Origin: Halomonas elongata DSM 2581
Lineage (GTDB): Bacteria; Pseudomonadota; Gammaproteobacteria; Pseudomonadales; Halomonadaceae
DNA length: 64,000 nucleotides
Direction of reading: 5' to 3'
Assembly: GCF_000196875.2 (NCBI RefSeq)
Contig: NC_014532.2
Location: forward strand, 2,666,001 to 2,730,000
This document shows, one piece after another, positions 49,174-59,117 of this stretch (the stretch's first letter is position 1; each line of letters opens with the position of its first letter). The notes below the pieces were generated by a model. It ran no database searches and was not told the DNA's origin. It saw nothing but the letters and a program-made list of their open reading frames with translations. Position numbers and translations under genes: made by a program.

Positions 49174-51285
49174 ATGCATTCCATACGCTTGACAGCCGGG
49201 CTCACGGCACTGGTCGGCACCCTGCCCGGCCTGGCACTGGCCCAGGAGACCACCGAACAAGACACCATGGTCGTGGTCGGCTCGCGCACACCTTCCGAAA
49301 TCAGCCAGATCCCCGGTGCCGTCTGGGTGATCGGCCAGGAGGAACTGCAGGACCAGGTACGCGCCGGCGCCGATCTGAAGACCGCACTCGGCAAGCTGGT
49401 GCCGGGGCTGGATCTCGCCCCGCAAGGTCGCACCAACTACGGCCAGAACATGCGCGGTCGCACCGTCCAGGTCCTGATCGACGGCGTCTCGCTGAACAGC
49501 TCGCGTGGCATCTCGCGGCAGTTCGATTCCATCGATCCGTTCAATATCGAGCGTGTCGAGGTGCTCTCCGGTGCCAGCAGCCTGTACGGTGGCGGCGCGA
49601 CCGGTGGTCTGATCAACATCATCACCAAGAAGGGCGAGCGCGAGGGCTTTCACCTGGCCACCGAGACCAGCGTGACCTCCGGCTTCAACGATGATAACGA
49701 CCTGCGCTACCGCCTCGCCCAATCGATCAGTGGCGGCACCGAGAAGGTCAAGGGCCGCATCGCCGCTGCCTACGAAGACAATGGCCGCCACTACGACGCC
49801 AACGGCCAGGAAATCTTCCCCGACATCGCCCAGACCGATCTGCAGGACAACCGCAGCATCGATGTAATGGGCAGCCTTGATATCCGCCTGGCCGAGCAGC
49901 AGACCCTGCAATTCACTGCTCAGATCTACGAGTCCGGCTACGAGGGGGATCGCGGCGTCTACTTCCCCAACCTGGACGCCCCCACGCCGAATCTCGACGA
50001 TGCCGAGATCCGCGACGGCTACGACTCCGACCGCGACCCGGCCACCGACCGCAAGATGGTCAACCTGCAGTACCACCATGGTGACCTGCTGGGCCAGGAC
50101 TTCTATCTGCAGGCCTATCATCGTGAGGAGGAAGCCAGCTTCCAGGCCTTCCCCTATCCGGTCGATGGTGGCTATCAGTTCAAGGTCTCCAAGCAGAACA
50201 CCGATCTTTCCGGGCTCAAGGCACTGTTCGATGCCGACCTGACCGACAACCTGTCGCTGACCTACGGAATGGACCTGGACCGCGAAACCTTCGACGCCAA
50301 CCAGATGTCGTTCAGCAAGGCGGCCTCCGACGCCAGCGGCGGCCTGGTACAACGGGATGCCGGGACAGAGCCGCGTTATCCGAGCTACCAGGTCGACGGC
50401 ATCTCCGCCTTTGCCCAGAGCGAATGGCAGGTCACCGAAGGGCTTAAGCTCTCCGCCGGCGTGCGCCAGCAGCACATGGACGTCGAGGTCGAGGACTTCA
50501 AGGGCATTCCCGGCGGCAAGAATGACTATGACGCCACCCTGGTCAACGCCAGCGCCCTCTACGACTATGGCAATGGCCACCAGAACTGGCTGCAGTTCAG
50601 CCAGGGCTTCGAGCTGCCCGACCCGGCCAAGTACTATGGCAAGAGCGCCGAGGTGAACGTGGCCGAAAACCCGCTTTCCGCCATCAAGACCGATCAGGTC
50701 GAGATCGGCTGGCGCTATCGCGGAGCCGACTGGATGACCCAGGCGGCCCTCTATTACGCCTGGTCGGACAAGGCCGTGGAGAACGCCGAGGACCTCAGCG
50801 TCAGCGTGATCGATCAGAAGAAGCGTGACTACGGCTTCGAAGGCTCGGTGACCCGTTATTTCGATAATGGCCTCGAGGTCGGCAGCACCCTGCACATGGT
50901 CCGTTCCGAGCAGAAGAACGACGATGGCGACTGGGAAAAGCGCGACGCCCGCTATGCCTCGCTCTCCTCCGCCACGGCCTACGTCGGCTGGCATGATCCG
51001 AATGGCGAGCGTTCCGCGCGTCTCCAGGCCAACCATGCTTTCGACCTGGAGGATGCCGAAGACCGCGAGATCGAGGGCTACACCACCCTGGATCTGTCGT
51101 TGAGCCAGCGCCTGCCGGTGGGCGAACTCAGCCTCGGCGTCTCCAACCTGCTCGACAAGCAGTACTCCACGGTCTGGGGCCAGCGCGCGGCGATGTTCTA
51201 CTCGCCCTACTACGGCCCGGAATACCTCTACGACTATCAGGGACGCGGGCGCACCTTCACGCTCGGCTGGTCGATGGCTTACTGA
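49174..51285 (+). CDS. TonB-dependent siderophore receptor, IutA-like
   Basis: This 703-residue outer-membrane receptor has a signal peptide (LTALVGTLPGLALA). The TonB box TMVVVGSR and plug domain follow, with IPGAVWVIGQEELQDQ, MRGRTVQVLIDGVSLNSSRG and RVEVLSGASSLYGGGATGGLINI then ITKKG. The 22-strand barrel ends with NLLDKQYSTVWGQRAAMFYS and an aromatic terminal residue (GWSMAY). The details are closest to the aerobactin receptor IutA, so a hydroxamate siderophore is likely. A Fur-box-like palindrome lies upstream. Confidence 0.88.
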   Translation: MHSIRLTAGLTALVGTLPGLALAQETTEQDTMVVVGSRTPSEISQIPGAVWVIGQEELQDQVRAGADLKTALGKLVPGLDLAPQGRTNYGQNMRGRTVQVLIDGVSLNSSRGISRQFDSIDPFNIERVEVLSGASSLYGGGATGGLINIITKKGEREGFHLATETSVTSGFNDDNDLRYRLAQSISGGTEKVKGRIAAAYEDNGRHYDANGQEIFPDIAQTDLQDNRSIDVMGSLDIRLAEQQTLQFTAQIYESGYEGDRGVYFPNLDAPTPNLDDAEIRDGYDSDRDPATDRKMVNLQYHHGDLLGQDFYLQAYHREEEASFQAFPYPVDGGYQFKVSKQNTDLSGLKALFDADLTDNLSLTYGMDLDRETFDANQMSFSKAASDASGGLVQRDAGTEPRYPSYQVDGISAFAQSEWQVTEGLKLSAGVRQQHMDVEVEDFKGIPGGKNDYDATLVNASALYDYGNGHQNWLQFSQGFELPDPAKYYGKSAEVNVAENPLSAIKTDQVEIGWRYRGADWMTQAALYYAWSDKAVENAEDLSVSVIDQKKRDYGFEGSVTRYFDNGLEVGSTLHMVRSEQKNDDGDWEKRDARYASLSSATAYVGWHDPNGERSARLQANHAFDLEDAEDREIEGYTTLDLSLSQRLPVGELSLGVSNLLDKQYSTVWGQRAAMFYSPYYGPEYLYDYQGRGRTFTLGWSMAY

Positions 51286-51338
51286 ACCACGACCTGCCAG
51301 CACCCACCGCCAAGTATCCCGCGTGGCGGCAATATTCG

Positions 51339-51364
51339 GGGACGACACCAGTCGTCCCTTTTTT
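51339..51364 (+). terminator. Rho-independent terminator after the first receptor
   Basis: Stem GGGACGAC (51339-51346) and GTCGTCCC (51351-51358) with a 4-nt loop and a run of six T. It lies 54 bp past the receptor stop codon. Confidence 0.9.
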
Positions 51365-51396
51365 GCACCTGGCCATCACGCAAGCACGCCGTTATT

Positions 51397-51417
51397 TTGA
51401 TAACGATTCCCATTTGT
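51397..51417 (+). promoter_or_regulatory. Fur-box-like site upstream of the FhuF-type gene
   Basis: TTGATAACGATTCCCATTTG matches the Fur half-site pattern (GATAACGATT) 38 bp before the start codon of the reductase gene. The match is partial. Confidence 0.5.
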
Positions 51418-51454
51418 TTTAGTATTCCGACACCTTCATCTTCGACGGTGTCCC

Positions 51455-52225
51455 ATGTCCTTCGCGCTGTCATCGCTGTACATCGGCCCCATGGAGCAGT
51501 TGACGCCACCGCGCGTATCGACTCGCGCCACGCCCGATACCATTGCGGCCGCCGAGCTTCTGGACCCGGCCCGCCTCGAAGCGTTGATGGCCGATTTCAG
51601 CGCCCGCTACCCCGGTGGTGACCGCCGAGCCCTGGTCTCGCTATGGACGAAGTGGCATTTCGCCACCCTGGCCGCCACGACACTGGCCGCCAACCTGATC
51701 CTGGAGCGCGACCTACCCCTGGGGCTGGACGACCTGCGCCTGATCCTGGCGCCGGAAGGCCATATCGCAGGCCTGTGCCTGAAGAATGAGGGCCGCCCCC
51801 TGGCCGAGCTGGACGGCACCGCACGTTTCACCACCCTGATCGATGATCACCTGACACCCTTGATCGAAGGCCTGGCAGCCTATTCCGGGGCCTCGCCCAA
51901 GGTGTTCTGGAGCAATGCCGGCAACTACTTCGAGTATTTCGTCAGCGCCCTGCCGACTCACCCAATGGCCTCGGAGGCGATGACTGAACCGGCCCAGCGG
52001 CTGATGGCATCCCGCACCCTGGCCGATGGACGCCGCAACCCGCTGTACCAGCCGGTGCGTTATGTCGATACAGACCATGTCGAAACGGACCATGTCGACG
52101 CGAACGACGAGGCCGCTCCCAGGCGGGTGCGCCGGCTGTGCTGCATCCGCTACCTGATCGACGAACTCGGTTACTGCGGCAACTGTCCGCTGGAGTGCCG
52201 GCGTCGCCCGGTGGAGGCGACATGA
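51455..52225 (+). CDS. fhuF: Siderophore-iron reductase FhuF-like
   Basis: This 256-residue protein ends in the FhuF [2Fe-2S] motif: RLCCIRYLIDELGYCGNCPL, giving Cys-Cys-x10-Cys-x2-Cys. Upstream are LDDLRLILAPEGHIAGLCLK and SPKVFWSNAGNYFEYFV, typical of the FhuF domain, which reduces ferric-hydroxamate complexes in the cytosol to free iron. It is coupled (ATGA overlap) to an AraC-type regulator gene, and downstream of a Fur-like site. Confidence 0.88.
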   Translation: MSFALSSLYIGPMEQLTPPRVSTRATPDTIAAAELLDPARLEALMADFSARYPGGDRRALVSLWTKWHFATLAATTLAANLILERDLPLGLDDLRLILAPEGHIAGLCLKNEGRPLAELDGTARFTTLIDDHLTPLIEGLAAYSGASPKVFWSNAGNYFEYFVSALPTHPMASEAMTEPAQRLMASRTLADGRRNPLYQPVRYVDTDHVETDHVDANDEAAPRRVRRLCCIRYLIDELGYCGNCPLECRRRPVEAT

Positions 52226-53169
52226 CGAGCCTCTCTGCCGAGTGCCAGCGCGTCCGGGCGCATACCTCGCAGGATCTCAGGGCCTATGGACGGCACTACG
52301 GCATCGATTACCACTTCCCCCATCTGGACGACCGGCCACGGACCGTGCTGCACGGCCGGGTGCAGGAACTGACTCCCGGTCCCGGCATGCAGTTGGTGGC
52401 TTCCGACATCGAAGTGCTGGAACGCTACGACTCTCGCTCCCGAGTCCCGGCGCCGCTGTCGATCATCGTCATGCTGGAAGGTGAGGCTGAGGTCAGCCTG
52501 GCGCAGCATCGCCTGACACTGCGCCCCGGCATGGCGCTCAGCGTCCAGCTCGACGACCGGCACGGTCTAGGCGCCGTGCAACCTGCCGGACAACGCATCC
52601 GCGCCCTGACCCTGGGGCTCGACGAATCCCGGCTGACCGCCCTGGTCGGTGAATCCGTTCCCTATCAGGGCTCGCGCATGCGTGCCTGGCGCCTGCCGGC
52701 GACACTGCGCAGCGCCCTCGATGAGGCCATCGACACGCCCCTGGGCGACACCGCGCAACGCCTGCAGCTCGAGGGCCTGAGCCTGCAACTGCTGGCCCAT
52801 GGACTGCCCGACACCCGCCAAGCATCGCCACCCGCCACGGCCCCGCCCCCGGGCGAACGACAACGTCTCGAGCGGGTCCGCGAGGCCCTGCGAGCCGACC
52901 CGACCCGGGAACACCGCCTCGAGTCCCTGGCCAGGCTCGCCGCCATGAGCCCCGCCAGCCTGAGACGCAAGTACCGCGCCGCCTTCGGCAAGAGCGTCTT
53001 CGACGACCTGCGCGAATACCGGCTCAGCCTGGCACGCGACTACCTGACCCGAGGCTTCAGCGTGCAGCAGGCCGCCCATTTCTGTGGTTATCGCCACGCC
53101 AGCAACTTCGCCACCGCCTTCCGACGCCATTACGGCGTCGCGCCGAGTTCCCTCGCCGAGCATCTCTGA
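52222..53169 (+). CDS. AraC-family regulator (PchR/siderophore type)
   Basis: The ATG at 52222 overlaps the fhuF stop codon and has GGAGG upstream (315 residues). The N-terminal effector domain has a GEAEVSLAQHRLTLRPG-like cupin strand. The C-terminal double HTH is ERLESLARLAAMSPASLRRK-type followed by GKSVFDDLREYRLSLARDYL and FSVQQAAHFCGYRHASNFAT, AFRRHYGVAPSS, the AraC signature. PchR-like regulators activate siderophore receptor genes in response to the siderophore; here the receptor gene follows at 53289. Confidence 0.88.
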   Translation: MTSLSAECQRVRAHTSQDLRAYGRHYGIDYHFPHLDDRPRTVLHGRVQELTPGPGMQLVASDIEVLERYDSRSRVPAPLSIIVMLEGEAEVSLAQHRLTLRPGMALSVQLDDRHGLGAVQPAGQRIRALTLGLDESRLTALVGESVPYQGSRMRAWRLPATLRSALDEAIDTPLGDTAQRLQLEGLSLQLLAHGLPDTRQASPPATAPPPGERQRLERVREALRADPTREHRLESLARLAAMSPASLRRKYRAAFGKSVFDDLREYRLSLARDYLTRGFSVQQAAHFCGYRHASNFATAFRRHYGVAPSSLAEHL

Positions 53170-53222
53170 GCACCGCGCATAAGCAGGTGAGCGCCCTGCA
53201 TACTCATGACGGCCCATTAAAG

Positions 53223-53241
53223 GCAATAATTCTCATTATAT
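53223..53241 (+). promoter_or_regulatory. Fur-box-like site upstream of the second receptor
   Basis: GCAATAATTCTCATTATAT holds the Fur pattern AATAATTCTCATTAT with palindromic ATAAT/ATTAT arms, 48 bp before the receptor start. Confidence 0.65.
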
Positions 53242-53288
53242 TCAACCTCCTTGGTCCGACAACAGCATAACCCCACAGGATACCCTGC

Positions 53289-55376
53289 ATGTTCCGACCC
53301 ACTCCCCTGGCGCTTGCCATCGCCCTGGCAACCTCCGGTACCACCCTGATCGCCCAGGCCCAGCAGGCCGAACAGCTCGACACCGTGACCGTCACCGGCA
53401 CGGCGGCGACCAAGACCGAAACGCCCTTCAACGAGACGCCCCAGGCCACCTCTCGGGTCGAACGCGAAGACTGGGAGGAAAAAGGCGCCGAGACAGTACA
53501 ACGCGCCCTGAACTATACGGCGGGGGTCTACGCCAACCAGGTCGGCGCCTCCAATCGCTACGACTACATCGTGATGCGCGGCTTCTCCGACGGTAGCCTG
53601 AGCAACACCTTCCTCGACGGCCTCAAGCTGATGGGCGATGCCAATTCCTACAGCTCGCTGGTCATCGATCCCTACTTCCTCGACAACCTCGAGGTGGTCA
53701 AGGGACCGGCCTCGGTACTCTATGGTCGCGCATCTCCCGGCGGCCTGGTCTCGATGACCAGCAAGCGGCCCGAGTTCGAGGACAGCGGGGAGATCCGTGT
53801 CGGCGTGGGCAACAATGCCCAGCGCAGTGCCGCCTTCGATCTCACCGGACCGCTGGACGACGAACGCCGCCTCGCCTTCCGCCTGACCGGCAAGGCCAGC
53901 GCCGCCGACACCCAGTTCGGCCCGGTCGAGGAAAAGCGCTATGCCATCGCCCCTCAACTGACCTGGGACATCACCGATGCCACCAGCCTGACCCTGCACG
54001 CCTATCTGCAAAAGGATCCCGAGGGCGGCTATCACTCCGGCGTGCCCTATGAAGGCGCGGTGAAAAGTCGTAACGGCCGGAAGATCGACAACAACTTCTT
54101 CGACGGCGAGGACGACTACGACAAGTTCGAGCGCACCCAGCGCCTGATCGGCTACGACCTGGAACACCGCTTCAACGACGACTGGACAGCGCGCCAGAAG
54201 CTGCTCTACCTGAATACCGATGTTCATATGGATCAGGTCGCGCAGTTGGGCTGGATCGATGAAACCAATGAGCTTTCCCGCGCTTATTACGGCGCCGAGG
54301 AGTCACTCCAGGCATGGACACTGGATAACCAAGTCGAAGCCAACCTCAACAGTGGCTTCATCGACCATACCGTGCTGCTCGGAGTGGATTATCAGAAGCG
54401 CAAGAACGATGTGGTGCATTCCACCACTGGGGCTTCCTCCATCAATCCGTTCGACCCGCAGTACAGCGGCAGTCTCACCGGCGATGCTTCCGTTTATGCC
54501 GACGAGCGTCACGAACTGAGCCAGACCGGGGTCTATATCCAGGACCAGATGGCCATCGGCAACTGGCGCCTGTCTCTCGGCGGCCGCTACGACTGGGTCG
54601 ACATCGAGAACACCGACAAGGACAGCGGCGCCACCAGCAACCTGGACGACACCCAGTTCAGTGGCCGCGCCGGCCTGCTCTATGCGTTCGACAATGGCGT
54701 CTCGCCCTACATCAGCTACTCGACCGCCTTCACGCCGACCAGCTTCGTCGACGAAAACGGCGACCTGCTCAAGCCCATGGAAGGCCAGCAGCTCGAGGCC
54801 GGGGTGAAGTACCAGCCCAACGGCACCCAGGACCGTTACAGCCTGGCGCTGTTCCATATCGATCAGGAGAACGTGGCCACCAAGGAGCAGCCCGCCGATC
54901 CCTACGAGGCCATCGGCGAGATCGAGTCTCAGGGCGTCGAGCTCGAGGCCCACACCCAACTGACCGACAACCTGCGCCTGCAGGCCAGCTACAGCTTCAC
55001 CGACATCACCTATGCCAAGAGCGACGACGGCAACGAAGGCAACCGCGCCATCTATGCGCCGCGTCACCAGGCATCGGTCTGGGGCCATTACCGCTTCCAC
55101 GGCGGCACGCTCGCCGGTCTCGGTGCCGGCCTCGGCGTTCGCTACCGCGCCGATATCCAGGCCGACCGTGCCAACACCGAGACAGTGCCGGACTACACCC
55201 TGGTCGACGCCGCCCTGAGCTACGACTTCGCCAATGTCGGCCTGAAGGGCGTTACCGGTCGTATCAACGTCAACAACCTGCTGGACAAGGAATACGTGGC
55301 CTCCTGCAACTCGCTGCAGTACTGCTACTTCGGCGCCGAACGCAGCGTGAAGGCCACCGTCAGCTACGCCTTTTAA
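53289..55376 (+). CDS. TonB-dependent receptor for hydroxamate siderophores (FhuA/FoxA-like)
   Basis: The 695-residue protein has a signal peptide (ALAIALATSGTTLIAQA), a TonB box DTVTVTG, and the plug with NYTAGVYANQVGASNRYDYI, MRGFSDGSLSNTFLDGLKLM, and VVKGPASVLYGRASPGGLVS. The C-terminal strands have NLLDKEYVASCNSLQYCYFG and an aromatic terminal residue, matching the ferrichrome/ferrioxamine receptor group including its Cys pair. It likely works with the FhuF-like reductase and the Fhu-type importer encoded nearby. Confidence 0.92.
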   Translation: MFRPTPLALAIALATSGTTLIAQAQQAEQLDTVTVTGTAATKTETPFNETPQATSRVEREDWEEKGAETVQRALNYTAGVYANQVGASNRYDYIVMRGFSDGSLSNTFLDGLKLMGDANSYSSLVIDPYFLDNLEVVKGPASVLYGRASPGGLVSMTSKRPEFEDSGEIRVGVGNNAQRSAAFDLTGPLDDERRLAFRLTGKASAADTQFGPVEEKRYAIAPQLTWDITDATSLTLHAYLQKDPEGGYHSGVPYEGAVKSRNGRKIDNNFFDGEDDYDKFERTQRLIGYDLEHRFNDDWTARQKLLYLNTDVHMDQVAQLGWIDETNELSRAYYGAEESLQAWTLDNQVEANLNSGFIDHTVLLGVDYQKRKNDVVHSTTGASSINPFDPQYSGSLTGDASVYADERHELSQTGVYIQDQMAIGNWRLSLGGRYDWVDIENTDKDSGATSNLDDTQFSGRAGLLYAFDNGVSPYISYSTAFTPTSFVDENGDLLKPMEGQQLEAGVKYQPNGTQDRYSLALFHIDQENVATKEQPADPYEAIGEIESQGVELEAHTQLTDNLRLQASYSFTDITYAKSDDGNEGNRAIYAPRHQASVWGHYRFHGGTLAGLGAGLGVRYRADIQADRANTETVPDYTLVDAALSYDFANVGLKGVTGRINVNNLLDKEYVASCNSLQYCYFGAERSVKATVSYAF

Positions 55377-55442
55377 TTGCTGCGCTCCCTGAGCGTTGAG
55401 TCGTCGTCCGCCAGTTGGAATCATCCAACACCTTGACCTGAT

Positions 55443-55471
55443 ACCCCGGTGTGGCCTCCTCCCACCGGGGT
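55443..55471 (+). terminator. Terminator-like hairpin after the second receptor
   Basis: Arms ACCCCGGTG (55443-55451) and CACCGGGGT (55463-55471) with an 11-nt loop lie 67 bp past the receptor stop codon, followed by TTGATCTCTT. It fits termination with a weak T-tract. Confidence 0.55.
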
Positions 55472-55542
55472 TGATCTCTTCCCGGCCCTGGCAATACTGG
55501 GGAAAATGGACTTTCTCCATTTCCAGCCAACCGGTGAACGCC

Positions 55543-56379
55543 ATGATCGACACGATATTGATGCATGAACCGGCGATCCGGCTCGGCGTCTTCACCGGCG
55601 TCCTGGCGGCGATGGCACTCTGGGAAATCGCCGCACCGCGTCGGCCCCAGCACTACTCCCGCCGGCAGCGCTGGCCACACAACTTGATGATCGTGGCACT
55701 CGACACCCTGGCGGTACGCCTGGTCTTCCCGCTGGCAGCCGTCGGAGCCGCCCATGTCGCGGCCGAGCGTGGCTGGGGGCTGTTCAACACCCTGGCGTCT
55801 CCGGGCTGGCTGGCAGTCGTGGTGTCGTTCGTGGCGCTGGACATGGCCATCTACTTCCAGCATCGGCTGTTCCATGCCGTGCCCTGGTTCTGGCGACTGC
55901 ATCGCATGCACCATGCCGATCTCGAATTCGACGTGACCACCGGACTCCGCTTTCATCCCCTGGAGATTCTGCTCTCGATGGTCATCAAGCTTGCCGCGGT
56001 TACAGCGCTGGGCGCACCGGTGCTCGCGGTGCTGATCTTCGAGGTCGTGCTCAATGCCACCTCGATGTTCAACCATGGCAATGTGCGCCTGCCCGGCTGG
56101 CTCGACCGGCACCTGCGGCGGTTCGTGGTCACTCCGGAGATGCACCGTGTGCATCACTCGATCATCCCCCGGGAGACCGACAGCAACTTCGGCTTCAACC
56201 TGCCCTGGTGGGACCACCTGTTCGGCACCTACCGCGCCCAACCCGCTGCCGGCCACCTCGGCATGACGATCGGCCTCGAGGCGTTCCGGAACGCCCGCGC
56301 CCTCAGGCTGGATCGCCTGTTGATCCAGCCGTTTGTCGACACGTCTCGTCACGAGAGCGAGAGCAAGCCGCGGTCCTGA
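55543..56379 (+). CDS. Fatty-acid hydroxylase/sterol desaturase-family membrane protein
   Basis: The ATG at 55543 (278 residues) is chosen because upstream residues are not membrane-like. Membrane spans alternate with the His motifs of the diiron family: HRLFHAVPWFWRLHRMHHAD (HxxxH and HxxHH), then HSIIPR preceded by MHRVHH, and a further FNHGN. The family oxidises lipid substrates. It sits next to a methyltransferase gene, with no clear functional tie. Confidence 0.88.
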   Translation: MIDTILMHEPAIRLGVFTGVLAAMALWEIAAPRRPQHYSRRQRWPHNLMIVALDTLAVRLVFPLAAVGAAHVAAERGWGLFNTLASPGWLAVVVSFVALDMAIYFQHRLFHAVPWFWRLHRMHHADLEFDVTTGLRFHPLEILLSMVIKLAAVTALGAPVLAVLIFEVVLNATSMFNHGNVRLPGWLDRHLRRFVVTPEMHRVHHSIIPRETDSNFGFNLPWWDHLFGTYRAQPAAGHLGMTIGLEAFRNARALRLDRLLIQPFVDTSRHESESKPRS

Positions 56380-56483
56380 ACAGGTACCGGGCACGACCAT
56401 CGGACAACGGGAGGCAACGGCATGGTAGAGTGCCGGCAGCCCCCGAGAATCGGGATGCAATCCGCAATGGTTGGCAATGCCTG

Positions 56484-57104
56484 ATGTCCTTTTACGAGAA
56501 TCGTGTTCTGCCTCACCTCCTTCACCTGGCATGTGGCAACAAGGTGATCGAGCGACAGCGAGCGGCCCTGGTGCCGGAAGCACAAGGGCGAGTCCTCGAG
56601 GTCGGCATGGGGTCCGGGCTCAACCTGCCCCACTACGATCCCCGGCGAGTCGAACTGGTGTGGGGACTCGAACCCTCCGCGGGCATGCGCCGCAAGGCCC
56701 GCCGCGGCGTCGCCGACGCGCCGTTCGAGGTACGCTGGCTGGACCTGCCGGGCGAGGAAATCCCGCTGGAAACCGACAGCGTGGACACTGTGGTACTCAC
56801 CTATACCCTGTGCACGATTCCGGACTGGCATCGCGCTCTCGAGCAGATACGCCGAGTGCTCAAGCCGAACGGTCGGCTGCTGTTCTGCGAGCACGGCATG
56901 GCGCCCGATGAGGCCGTGCGACAGTGGCAGGATCGCGCCGATCCCTGGTGGGGCCGGATGGCCGGCGGATGCCATCTCAACCGCGCCATCCCCGACCTCA
57001 TCGAGCGTACCGGCTTCGGCATTCAAGACCTGGAAGCGGGCTACCTGCCAAAGGTTCCGAAATTCGTCGGCTTCCATTTCCGGGGCGTCGCCATTCCCCG
57101 CTGA
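56484..57104 (+). CDS. Class I SAM-dependent methyltransferase
   Basis: The ATG at 56484 gives 206 residues. Motif I GRVLEVGMGSGLNLPHYDP, an acidic residue (GLEPSAGM) after strand 2, VDTVVLTYTLCTIPDWHRAL (motif II-like) and KPNGRLLFCEHGMAPDEA are the usual SAM-binding set of this Ubie/YafE-like group. The target is unknown. The frame open back to 56208 overlaps the previous gene and is rejected. Confidence 0.9.
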   Translation: MSFYENRVLPHLLHLACGNKVIERQRAALVPEAQGRVLEVGMGSGLNLPHYDPRRVELVWGLEPSAGMRRKARRGVADAPFEVRWLDLPGEEIPLETDSVDTVVLTYTLCTIPDWHRALEQIRRVLKPNGRLLFCEHGMAPDEAVRQWQDRADPWWGRMAGGCHLNRAIPDLIERTGFGIQDLEAGYLPKVPKFVGFHFRGVAIPR

Positions 57105-57198
57105 CGCCGCCGACCACGCCATAGGCCGGGCGGACACCCTCCCTGGGCGTTACCGCCCCCCGAACGTGTTCGCCCCGATGCACGCGACCGCGCTCGCG

Positions 57199-58992
57199 TC
57201 AGGCCGACAGCGCCGCCCCGATCTCGCCGGTCTGCACCCGCCACTGGGCGGCATAGCGCCCCTCCTGCGCCAGCAGCTCGTCATGACATCCACGCTCGAC
57301 GACGCGCCCGGCCTCGATCACCGCGATCTGGTCGGCATGCACGATGGTCGAGAGCCGATGGGCGATCATGATCACCGTGCGACCGTGGCCGATCCGCGCC
57401 AGCGAACGTTGGATCGCCGCCTCGGTCTCGTTGTCCACGGCACTGGTCGCCTCGTCCAGCACCAGGATCGGCGGATCCTTGAGCAACGCCCGGGCCAGCG
57501 ACAACCGCTGGCGCTGCCCCCCGGAAAGCCGCACGCCGCGTTCGCCGACCGGCGTATCGAGCCCTTGCGGCAAGGTCTGGATGAAGCCCCAGGCCTCGGC
57601 GGTGCGCGCCGCCTTGATCACCTCGTCCTCGCTGGCCTCGGGGCGGCCGTAGGCGATGTTGTCGCGCACCGAGCCCTCGAAGAGATAGACATCCTGGCTG
57701 ACCAGGCCGATGGCCTCGCGCAACGAGGCCAGGGTAAGCGACTCGACCGGCTGGTCGTCGATCAGCACCCGGCCCTCGGCCGGATCGTGGAAGCGCAGCA
57801 GCAGCTTGATCAGCGTCGACTTGCCCGACCCGGTGGCCCCCACCAGCGCCAGGGTATGACCGGATGGCACCTCGAGGTCGACAGCCTCGACACCGGCACC
57901 GGACTCGGCATATCGAAAGCTCACCCCGTCGAAACGCACCGCACCGCGCACCGGTCGCGCCAGCTCGGTACCGCCGGCGTCATGCACCTGGATCGGCGTG
58001 GCCAGCAGATCGAGGATGCGCCGGGTACTGGCCATGGCCCGCTCGAACAGGTCGATCACCTGGGCCAGCCCGGTCAGCGGCCACAGCAGCCGCTGGGTCA
58101 GGAACACCAGCACGCCGTAGGCGCCGACATTGAGGTCGCCACGCAGGGCCATCATGCCGCCCACCGTGAAGGTCGCCAGGAAGCCGGTGAGGATCGCCAT
58201 GCGGATCACCGGGATGAAGGCCGAACTGATGCGGATCGCACGCCGATTGGCGTCCACGTAGGCCTCGCTGGCCCGACGCAGGCGTTCGGCCTCGCGCGCC
58301 TCGGCGGTGAAGCTCTTGATGGTGGCGATGCCCGCCAGGTTGTTGGACAAGCGACTGGCCAGCTCGCCGACCCGCTCGCGCACCTCGGCGTACAGCGGCC
58401 CGGCCTTGCGCTGGAAGAAGAAGGCACCCCACACGATCAGCGGAATCGGCGTGAAGGCCAACAGCGCGATCAGCGGCGACAACACGAAGAACACTGCCCC
58501 CACCGCCACCACGGTGACGACGACCTGGACCATGGAATTGGCGCCACCGTCCAGGAACCGCTCGAGCTGGTTGACGTCGTCGTTCATGATCGCCACCAGG
58601 CGCCCCGAACTCTGCGACTCGAAGAACCCCATGTCGAGACGCTGCACGTGCTCGTAGGCATCCTGGCGCAACTCGGCCTGCAAGCGCTGGGCCAGGTTGC
58701 GCCACAGGATCTGGTAGAGATACTCGAACAGCGACTCGCCGGCCCAGATCAGGAAGGTCAGCACGCCGAGCACCAGAATCTGCTCCCGAGCCGAGGTGAA
58801 ACCCAGCCCGGCAACGAAGCTGTCTTCCTGATTGACCACCACGTCGATGGCCACCCCGATGAGAATCTCCGGGGCGATATCGAATAGCTTGTTGATCACC
58901 GAGCAGACCGTGGCGGCGACGATGTGCCGCCGATGCCCTCGGGCATAACGCAAAAGGCGGCCCAGGGCCTGGAAACTACTCCGGCTCGACAT
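57199..58992 (-). CDS. ABC exporter half-transporter (MsbA-like)
   Basis: This 597-residue protein has an N-terminal six-span domain (ABC membrane type 1) and a C-terminal ATPase: Walker A ALVGATGSGKSTLIKL, Q-loop IGLVSQDVYLF, signature VRLSGGQRQRLSLARA, Walker B PILVLDEATSA, and H-loop VIMIAHRLS. It should work as a homodimer exporting lipid or drug-like molecules. The RxxGRLVAIMNDDVNQLERF coupling region is typical. It is the gene downstream of the SOD on the same strand but separated by a strong terminator. Confidence 0.9.
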   Translation of the reverse strand: MSSRSSFQALGRLLRYARGHRRHIVAATVCSVINKLFDIAPEILIGVAIDVVVNQEDSFVAGLGFTSAREQILVLGVLTFLIWAGESLFEYLYQILWRNLAQRLQAELRQDAYEHVQRLDMGFFESQSSGRLVAIMNDDVNQLERFLDGGANSMVQVVVTVVAVGAVFFVLSPLIALLAFTPIPLIVWGAFFFQRKAGPLYAEVRERVGELASRLSNNLAGIATIKSFTAEAREAERLRRASEAYVDANRRAIRISSAFIPVIRMAILTGFLATFTVGGMMALRGDLNVGAYGVLVFLTQRLLWPLTGLAQVIDLFERAMASTRRILDLLATPIQVHDAGGTELARPVRGAVRFDGVSFRYAESGAGVEAVDLEVPSGHTLALVGATGSGKSTLIKLLLRFHDPAEGRVLIDDQPVESLTLASLREAIGLVSQDVYLFEGSVRDNIAYGRPEASEDEVIKAARTAEAWGFIQTLPQGLDTPVGERGVRLSGGQRQRLSLARALLKDPPILVLDEATSAVDNETEAAIQRSLARIGHGRTVIMIAHRLSTIVHADQIAVIEAGRVVERGCHDELLAQEGRYAAQWRVQTGEIGAALSA

Positions 58993-59033
58993 GCATGGCT
59001 CTCCTTGATGGCATGGGGGCGAATCGACGTAAC

Positions 59034-59070
59034 GAAAAACGCCAGGGCCGGCGCAATGCCGACCCTGGCG
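59034..59070 (-). terminator. Rho-independent terminator after sodA
   Basis: On the minus strand, arms CGCCAGGGTCGG and CCGGCCCTGGCG (one G-T pair) enclose a 7-nt loop, followed by five T. Confidence 0.85.
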
Positions 59071-59117
59071 AATCTGCTGTCACCACGCCCGGCAAGGGCG
59101 CGGGTTCAGGCGATGCC

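Noticed and set aside
49150..51348. A 732-codon open frame on the minus strand across the first receptor gene
   Set aside because: It is the antisense shadow of a clear TonB-dependent receptor in GC-rich DNA; the translation is hydrophobic repeats of no family and lacks a ribosome site.
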